Assembly (NCBI GenBank): GCA_005879405.1 | Contig: VBKW01000026.1 | Coordinates: 1 to 35,017 of the forward strand | Direction: 5' to 3' | DNA from: Deltaproteobacteria bacterium | Lineage (GTDB): Bacteria > Desulfobacterota > Binatia > UTPRO1 | Length of the DNA: 35,017 nt | In this document: positions 29,884 through 35,017 of the stretch, in pieces | How the letters are laid out: each line of letters starts with the position of its first letter | Numbering within the stretch: position 1 is the first letter of the stretch | Notes under the pieces: model-generated | What the model was told of the DNA's origin: nothing | Databases searched by the model: none | The model's input: the letters and a program-made list of their open reading frames with translations, nothing else | Program-made: the position numbers and the translations under genes

Positions 29884-30693
29884 GTGGAGGCTATCGCAGG
29901 AGCAGTACGCGGCAACGGTCTCGCCGCTGGTCAATTTGTCGGCGGCCATAGGATTTTGCTCGCCGCCATTCCGATCGAGCAGATCCATCCCAACCCCAAC
30001 CAGCCGCGGCGCTTCATGGACCCGCAGGCGCTCGACGAGTTGACGGACTCGGTACGTATGCGGGGCGTGCTGCAACCGATCATCGTCAAACGCGACGCCG
30101 AGGGCTTCATGATCATGGCGGGAGAGCGGCGCTACCGCGCAGCGGTACGGGCCGGCTTGCGATCGATGCCCGCGATCGTCCGGGACGACGACCCGAACGA
30201 GATCGCGCTCATCGAGAACCTGCAGCGGGAGGACCTGACGGCGCTCGAAGAGGCGGAGGGGCTGGGCGCGATGGTCGCCCGCTACGGCTACACCCACCAA
30301 GCGCTCGCGCAGCTTCTGCACAAGAGCCGCCCCTACGTCTCGAACATGCTCGTCCTGACGCGACTACCGGCCGAGGTGAAGGCCGAGATCCACCGCTACC
30401 CGTCGATCTCGCGCGAGATCCTGATGGCGATCGCGCGTCAGGGCTCGGAATCCGACATGCTGAAGCTCTGGCGACGGGTGAAGCTCGCGAACCTCTCGGT
30501 GCACAAGTTCCGCGAGTCGCGGCGGAGCGATCAACCGCAATCCGCGGCAGACGTCATGGCGGCGGCGCGCCGACTGAATCGCAAGCTCCGCGGACTCGAT
30601 GCGTCGGCGCTGGAGGAGAAGGAGCAGAAGCGCCTCGGTCGGGTGCTGCGGCGGACCCGCAAGCGCATCGAGCTCGCGTTGGCATCGATCTAG
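29884..30693 (+). CDS. ParB/Noc-like DNA-binding protein (orphan)
   Basis: This encodes a 269-residue ParB-family protein. The N-terminal part has IHPNPNQPRR, the GERRYRAAVRAG CTP-binding signature and the ENLQREDLTALEEAEG segment, followed by a helix-turn-helix (YTHQALAQLLHKSRPYVSNMLVLTRLP). The C-terminal 90 residues are basic and rich in Arg and Leu, and unlike ParB at 7.4-8.3 kb. I chose the GTG at 29884, since a perfect AAGGAGG lies five bases upstream; an in-frame GTG at 29794 gives a poor extension. No parA lies next to it. Noc-type nucleoid-occlusion factors are ParB paralogues with this layout, but the site it recognises is not visible. It is not simply a copy of the first ParB, as sequence identity looks modest. 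Confidence 0.88.
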   Translation: MEAIAGAVRGNGLAAGQFVGGHRILLAAIPIEQIHPNPNQPRRFMDPQALDELTDSVRMRGVLQPIIVKRDAEGFMIMAGERRYRAAVRAGLRSMPAIVRDDDPNEIALIENLQREDLTALEEAEGLGAMVARYGYTHQALAQLLHKSRPYVSNMLVLTRLPAEVKAEIHRYPSISREILMAIARQGSESDMLKLWRRVKLANLSVHKFRESRRSDQPQSAADVMAAARRLNRKLRGLDASALEEKEQKRLGRVLRRTRKRIELALASI

Positions 30694-30755
30694 ATCGCCC
30701 GGTCGCTCGGCACGCTGCGCGTGATCAGCGTGACGGCCGGCGGCGTGACGCGCGC

Positions 30756-30944
30756 TCAGGCGCGACCCTCCGGAACCGCATCCGCCAGATAGCAGAGCGC
30801 GTTGAAGACCAGATCCCAGCGGCCGCGCGTCATGTACGTCCGAAGATCGTCCGGCAGACACGAGAAGTCCGAGACCGGGGGCGCCCACATCTCCAGCGAC
30901 TCGCCGTCGACTACGACTGTCTTCCGTTCCAGCATTGCGTGCAT
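30756..30944 (-). CDS. Small hypothetical protein
   Basis: This encodes a 62-residue protein I do not recognise. The sequence (MHAMLERKTVVVDGESLEM, WAPPVSDFSCLPDDLRTYMT, RGRWDLVFNALCYLADAVPEG) has protein-like composition, with few Arg runs and two aromatic helices, and no membrane segment. AAAGGA lies six bases upstream of the ATG, a good ribosome binding site. It is convergent with the orphan ParB gene. No neighbour suggests its role. Confidence 0.6.
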   Translation of the reverse strand: MHAMLERKTVVVDGESLEMWAPPVSDFSCLPDDLRTYMTRGRWDLVFNALCYLADAVPEGRA

Positions 30945-31240
30945 GAGATGTCCTTTCGGCGCCCTGGAAGCGCGGCTGTCGGTGCGCTATCGAGCAAGGG
31001 CTGCGCCAACGGTATGCGGCCGCTCGCCCACCCGGCACTAGGCCGCAATTGCGTGAAATCAAAGCCGTATGGTTGTCCGCCGCGCGCCGTCGAGTGTCAC
31101 AGGGACACGGGCGGCCAGATCGACGCGTCTCCGCTGACACATCGCGAGTGCCACGACAGTCCCGCGGGCGCCCGTCGGATGAGGACCGCCGGGAGCACAC
31201 GACGACGTCGTCGGCCGCGCAGCAGGCCGCGCGCGATCCG
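30945..31240. other. Spacer upstream of the small gene and downstream of corC-like gene
   Basis: About 296 bases without a convincing gene. It contains a 14-bp perfect palindrome CGACGACGTCGTCG (31200-31213), followed by a direct repeat of GGCCGCGC (31213-31220 and 31225-31232). GTGTC-acagg-GACAC near 31095 forms a small hairpin. No T-run makes any of these a clear terminator. Confidence 0.5.
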
Positions 31241-32560
<1,320 letters not shown>

Positions 32561-32771
32561 TGAGGGGGGGTGCGGCGCCCGAGAGAGCGCCCCGGCGGCG
32601 ATCGGTAGTCCGGGTCGCGCGACATTGGGAAGGGCCTGGACTGTATCGAATGCCCGGAGCGGGGCGCAACCCGCGCCGGACGCGATCAGGCGACGGCCAC
32701 AACTTGGCGGGCTGACAGCGGGTATCGCCTTCGGCTAAGGTTTGATGACGAATACGACGAGGAGGTCGCGT

Positions 32772-33302
32772 ATGCGAAGCGGACATGTGGCGGCTGCGGT
32801 GGTCATGGGGCTGTTTGTGGCAAGCGTGTGCTCGGCGACGAGTGTTCCGCTCGGACCGCCGGTGGCGCTCGGGCCCGGTAGCCTCGAGGTCGAGATGGAG
32901 CGCAATCCCGAGCTCGCGAGCTTGATCGCGAGGCGTGGCTATCCGGATTGGGCGGAGCGCGTCGAGGTCGACAGCGAGCCGCCGCTCGACCCGTACGAGA
33001 TTCACGTCTTCTATCTGCGATTCGACCGAGAGGTCGCGTTCGCGCGCGCGTCGATTCTCGGACGGCCGCTCATCGGCGTCCGCAAGTTCGATCGTCCGAT
33101 CGCGCCGGCGATGCGCGAGCGGATCGCGCAATACTATCTCGCGGCAGATCCGGCGGCGCGCGCCGAACTCGCGGCCGACCGCGCCGATGCCGCGGCTGAA
33201 TCCGCCGAACGCGCCGCCGCGCGAGCCAGCGACGCAGCCGATCACGTCACGCGCGTCGCCGAGCACATGGAGCGCGCGTTCCACGAGCATCTGCGCAAAT
33301 AA
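32772..33302 (+). CDS. Hypothetical exported protein
   Basis: This encodes a 176-residue protein of unknown function. It starts MRSGHVAAAVVMGLFVASVCSATSV, a clear signal peptide with likely cleavage after CSA. The mature part has an acidic N-terminal segment (SLEVEMERNPELASLIARRGYPDWAERVEVDSEPPLDPYEIHVFYLRFDREVAFARA) and an Ala/Glu/Arg-rich helical tail of about 50 residues, which could form a coiled coil. The ATG at 32772 is preceded by GGAGG six bases upstream; an earlier in-frame ATG would overlap this site. It has no operon partner and I cannot name a family. Confidence 0.75.
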   Translation: MRSGHVAAAVVMGLFVASVCSATSVPLGPPVALGPGSLEVEMERNPELASLIARRGYPDWAERVEVDSEPPLDPYEIHVFYLRFDREVAFARASILGRPLIGVRKFDRPIAPAMRERIAQYYLAADPAARAELAADRADAAAESAERAAARASDAADHVTRVAEHMERAFHEHLRK

Positions 33303-33690
33303 TCGCCCTGGCGTGCTTTTCCACTCCCGGTCACGGATCGGGTAGTGGCGCAGGCTTTCGGCCGAAACGCGCAGTTCTGCAATCCCGGCGCGGAGATCTC
33401 GCGTCACCGGTCTCGCTAGCGAACGCTCGCGCAAGTCGCCCGGCTCGGAGTGCGACTTGCGCGTGCGGCCGCCCGAGTCGACGGCTACAACTCCGCGGTT
33501 CGATTCGCATCGCGTCGCGGTCCCGATCGAGCGACGCAGCGTGGCGGAAACGATCGCTGTCCGCGACACGCGCCGCCGCGCGCCGTCGACTCGATGGCAC
33601 GAAACTTGGTCCATGCCCTTCTGGTCGGTCGTCGCGACGCATTGATGCGCGACCAACCGCACCGAGCCGGTGCGGGACCAAGGAGGACGC
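33303..33690. other. Non-coding spacer with an internal 12-bp inverted repeat
   Basis: These 388 bases hold no convincing gene. Open frames here are Arg-rich artefacts of the base composition. The main structure is a perfect inverted repeat at 33428-33463. A TGGCACGAAACTTGG word at 33595-33609 resembles a sigma-54 promoter but has G in place of the critical C at the -12 element. Upstream of the next gene, AAGGAGG forms its ribosome binding site. Confidence 0.6.
33428..33463. repeat. Perfect 12-bp inverted repeat
   Basis: CGCGCAAGTCGC (33428-33439) and GCGACTTGCGCG (33452-33463) are exact reverse complements with a 12-base loop. No T-run follows on either side, so it is not a standard terminator. 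A dimeric regulator site or RNA hairpin is possible. Confidence 0.85.
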
Positions 33691-33957
33691 GTGGCTCACC
33701 AGATTCCCTACGGAAATTCCACACCTCAGCTCGCGGTCCAAGCTCCGCTCGTCAGCGACATGCAGCTCGATTTCCGCACGTCATACGAGACGTTGTTTCT
33801 GCTTGCCGAACTGTCGGATGCGATGAAGCGCGGCGTCCGTCACTACAAGCTCGATGGAACGCCGCTTACCCGGCTCAACACCGTCGTACAGGCGTTGATC
33901 TTCGAAGGCGAGATCTTCTTCGACGACGCGACGAGCGCCGCACCCGCCGGTCACTGA
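33691..33957 (+). CDS. Small hypothetical protein
   Basis: This encodes an 88-residue protein I do not recognise. It reads protein-like throughout: VSDMQLDFRTSYETLFLLAEL, SDAMKRGVRHYKLDGTPLTR and LNTVVQALIFEGEIFFDDAT, with predicted helices and an acidic C-terminus. The GTG at 33691 lies four bases after AAGGAGG, so it is likely translated. There is no signal peptide or membrane helix. It is isolated from other genes except a convergent group at 33951-34604, and it ends just past the start of that group. Confidence 0.65.
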   Translation: MAHQIPYGNSTPQLAVQAPLVSDMQLDFRTSYETLFLLAELSDAMKRGVRHYKLDGTPLTRLNTVVQALIFEGEIFFDDATSAAPAGH

Positions 33958-34139
33958 CCGACAGAGTCGCTCGCTCTTCCTCGACTACGCGCGCCGGCGC
34001 GGGACGCGCGACGACGAATGACGAGCACCTCGTGATCGTTGACGGCGATTCGCTGCGGTGCCGCGAACGCCGGCGGCATCCCGGGTGCGATACGCCGGGC
34101 CTGCCGCCAGCGTCGGAGCTCCTCGGACAAGCTGCTCAT
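33951..34139 (-). CDS. Possible small basic protein
   Basis: A 62-codon open frame starts 12 bases after the stop of the following larger gene (34152-34604) and could be co-transcribed. It reads MSSLSEELRRWRQARRIAPG, then MPPAFAAPQRIAVNDHEVLVIRRR, then an Arg/Ser-rich tail. The N-terminal half is plausible protein, while the tail looks like GC-rich noise. No ribosome binding site is clear, and it overlaps the 3' end of the gene on the other strand by seven bases. Confidence 0.35.
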   Translation of the reverse strand: MSSLSEELRRWRQARRIAPGMPPAFAAPQRIAVNDHEVLVIRRRASRAGARSRGRASDSVGQ

Positions 34140-34151
34140 CGGTGATCGCCG

Positions 34152-34604
34152 TCAGGCGCTCTTCTTCAGGTACTCGCGCGGTCCCGTGATGCTGTGCCGC
34201 TTCCCGTTCACTCGGCGGAAGGGGAACCGGTACACGGTCGAGCGTCCTTGCTGCGCCTTGCGACGCTCCGCCTCTTTCCAACGCATCATGCCGGCACGGA
34301 GGTAATCGGCGTCGAGGTCCAACGCGGCGCAGATGTTGTCGAACGAGAACGGCCACTCGCCACTGGCGCCGGACACCCACTCCTCGACGTCCTCGACGAG
34401 CCGTTGGCTACGGCGCGTGTCGCCGATGGCGTGTCGCTGAAACGTTGCGATCGCCTCCTCCAGCACTGCGAGCATGAGCCGCTTCTCGGGCTGAAAAGCC
34501 GCATCCGTGCCGACGCGATCGAAGTACTGCGCCGGCACCAACGTGTCGGGTCCAAACAACGAAGCGCTCTGATCTTCGGCGATACGGGCAACTCGCGCAT
34601 CCAT
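34152..34604 (-). CDS. Conserved-looking hypothetical protein
   Basis: This encodes a 150-residue cytoplasmic protein. It reads EKRLMLAVLEEAIATFQRHA, then LVEDVEEWVSGASGEWPFSF, then DNICAALDLDADYLRAGMMRWKE, ending in a basic segment (RFPFRRVNGKRHSITGPREYLKK). From memory this pattern (EKRLMLAVLE..., ...EEW...WPFSFENICEALG.D..YLR.G...W) recurs in uncharacterised proteins of Deltaproteobacteria-like genomes, but I cannot name a domain. The central part looks like a helix-turn-helix. GGAGG lies nine bases before the ATG (34602-34604). The frame stays open upstream, but that Arg-rich extension is unlikely to be translated. Confidence 0.75.
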   Translation of the reverse strand: MDARVARIAEDQSASLFGPDTLVPAQYFDRVGTDAAFQPEKRLMLAVLEEAIATFQRHAIGDTRRSQRLVEDVEEWVSGASGEWPFSFDNICAALDLDADYLRAGMMRWKEAERRKAQQGRSTVYRFPFRRVNGKRHSITGPREYLKKSA

Positions 34605-34888
34605 GAGGAAGAACCTCCCACTCGGGCGAGTCGAAGAACGCGGAGATGAGCCTCGTTCCGGCGCCCGCTGCTGCGAGCGTGAGCAGATCGCATGCCACCG
34701 TCGGCGACGCGTGCGCGCGGACGCGCAAAGGCATAAGTATGCGTGCATCCGGCGCGTCGCCCGACGGTGACGGCGAGCGTGCTTCGGGTTGGGGCGGTGA
34801 AACACGACTGCGGCTGCCGCGAAATGCGACAGCCGGGCGCCGGTGCCTTTCGGATTGCCAGAGGGAGGCGATCTGGTACGTTCCGCCC
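34605..34888. other. Divergent spacer between the hypothetical gene and gshA
   Basis: About 284 bases with no convincing gene. It holds a parS half-site-like GTGAAACA (34797-34804), which has no matching other half, and the possible gshA promoter described with that gene. Open frames here are Arg-rich or very short. Confidence 0.5.
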
Positions 34889-35017
34889 GTGTCCGAGTTT
34901 CAGGCGGGTAGCGAGCCGGGTTCGAGCGAGCCGATCACCGATACGCGTGAGCTCGGTGCCTACATTCGCGGCGGCGCGAAGCCGCGCGCGGAATGGCGGG
35001 TCGGAACGGAGTACGAG
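34889..35017 (+). CDS. gshA: Glutamate-cysteine ligase (GCS2/plant type), N-terminal part
   Basis: The first 43 codons of a gene begin at a GTG and run off the window edge. After a short Ser/Glu-rich tail, the sequence LGAYIRGGAKPRAEWRVGTEYE matches the start of plant-type/alphaproteobacterial glutamate-cysteine ligase, where GEKPR..WRVGTEHE is the hallmark. This enzyme joins glutamate and cysteine in the first step of glutathione synthesis; EgtA-like relatives exist. A TTGCCA and a TGG-TACGTT box lie just upstream (34855-34882) at 16-base spacing, so the message may be nearly leaderless. Only the N-terminus can be judged, so the exact subfamily is uncertain. Confidence 0.75.
   Translation, partial: MSEFQAGSEPGSSEPITDTRELGAYIRGGAKPRAEWRVGTEYE

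Noticed and set aside
33495-33515. GGTTCGATTCG resembling a tRNA T-loop
   Set aside because: The bases on either side do not pair into a T stem, and no acceptor or anticodon arm is seen.
33595-33610. Sigma-54-like promoter TGGCACG-AAAC-TTGG
   Set aside because: The -12 element has G in place of the required C, and no activator gene or enhancer site is nearby.
34408-34734. Alternative open frame overlapping the 150-residue gene
   Set aside because: It lacks a ribosome site and overlaps a better gene; its second half is Arg-rich noise.
34797-34804. GTGAAACA as a parS half-site
   Set aside because: The other half is absent, so ParB loading is not expected.

Overview
This is a GC-rich, gene-dense bacterial chromosome segment from around the replication origin. 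The set dnaA-dnaN-gyrB-gyrA, rpmH-rnpA-yidD-yidC-jag-mnmE-mnmG-rsmG-parA-parB, and an ATP synthase operon with two b-type subunits (atpF' and atpF) is the usual origin neighbourhood of Gram-negative bacteria. A bactofilin gene next to parAB and an F1 operon separated from atpB/atpE resemble the layout of Deltaproteobacteria (Geobacter-like) and related phyla such as Desulfobacterota, Myxococcota or Binatota. That placement is inference from synteny; no rRNA or tRNA gene is present to test it.

Layout. Positions 1-855: a frameshifted relic of an IS91-type transposase running up to the atpC stop codon. 855-6681 (minus): atpF'-atpF-atpH-atpA-atpG-atpD-atpC, tightly coupled. 6812-9105 (minus): parA, parB and bactofilin. 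A perfect parS lies upstream of parA and a second lies across the rsmG stop codon; between them sits a 92-bp near-perfect hairpin. 9532-16651 (minus): rsmG, mnmG, mnmE, jag, yidC, yidD, rnpA, rpmH, with overlapping or adjacent start and stop codons. A 120-bp palindromic element and a small Cys-rich protein gene lie upstream of rpmH, followed by gpsA. A PadR regulator (plus) interrupts the minus-strand run. 18877-26666 (minus): gyrA, gyrB, dnaN, dnaA. At about 26.7 kb the coding strand switches: hemL, atpZ, a frameshifted atpI, atpB and atpE run on plus and end at a strong intrinsic terminator. An orphan ParB-like gene follows. 30.7-34.9 kb is sparser: a CNNM/CBS (HlyC/CorC-type) membrane protein, several small unknown genes, and the first 43 codons of a glutamate-cysteine ligase at the right edge.

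Functionally the window joins replication initiation (DnaA, DnaN, gyrase), origin segregation (ParA, ParB, parS, bactofilin), tRNA wobble modification (MnmE/MnmG), 16S rRNA methylation (RsmG), membrane insertion (YidC/YidD), tRNA 5' processing (RnpA) and energy conversion (F1Fo ATPase in two loci). I found no CRISPR array, no defence island and no clearly new multi-gene system. The points most worth a second look are the hairpin between the two parS sites, the 120-bp palindromic element, the Jag homologue without recognisable KH and R3H nucleic-acid-binding motifs, the frameshift in atpI, the orphan ParB, and the small unknown genes.
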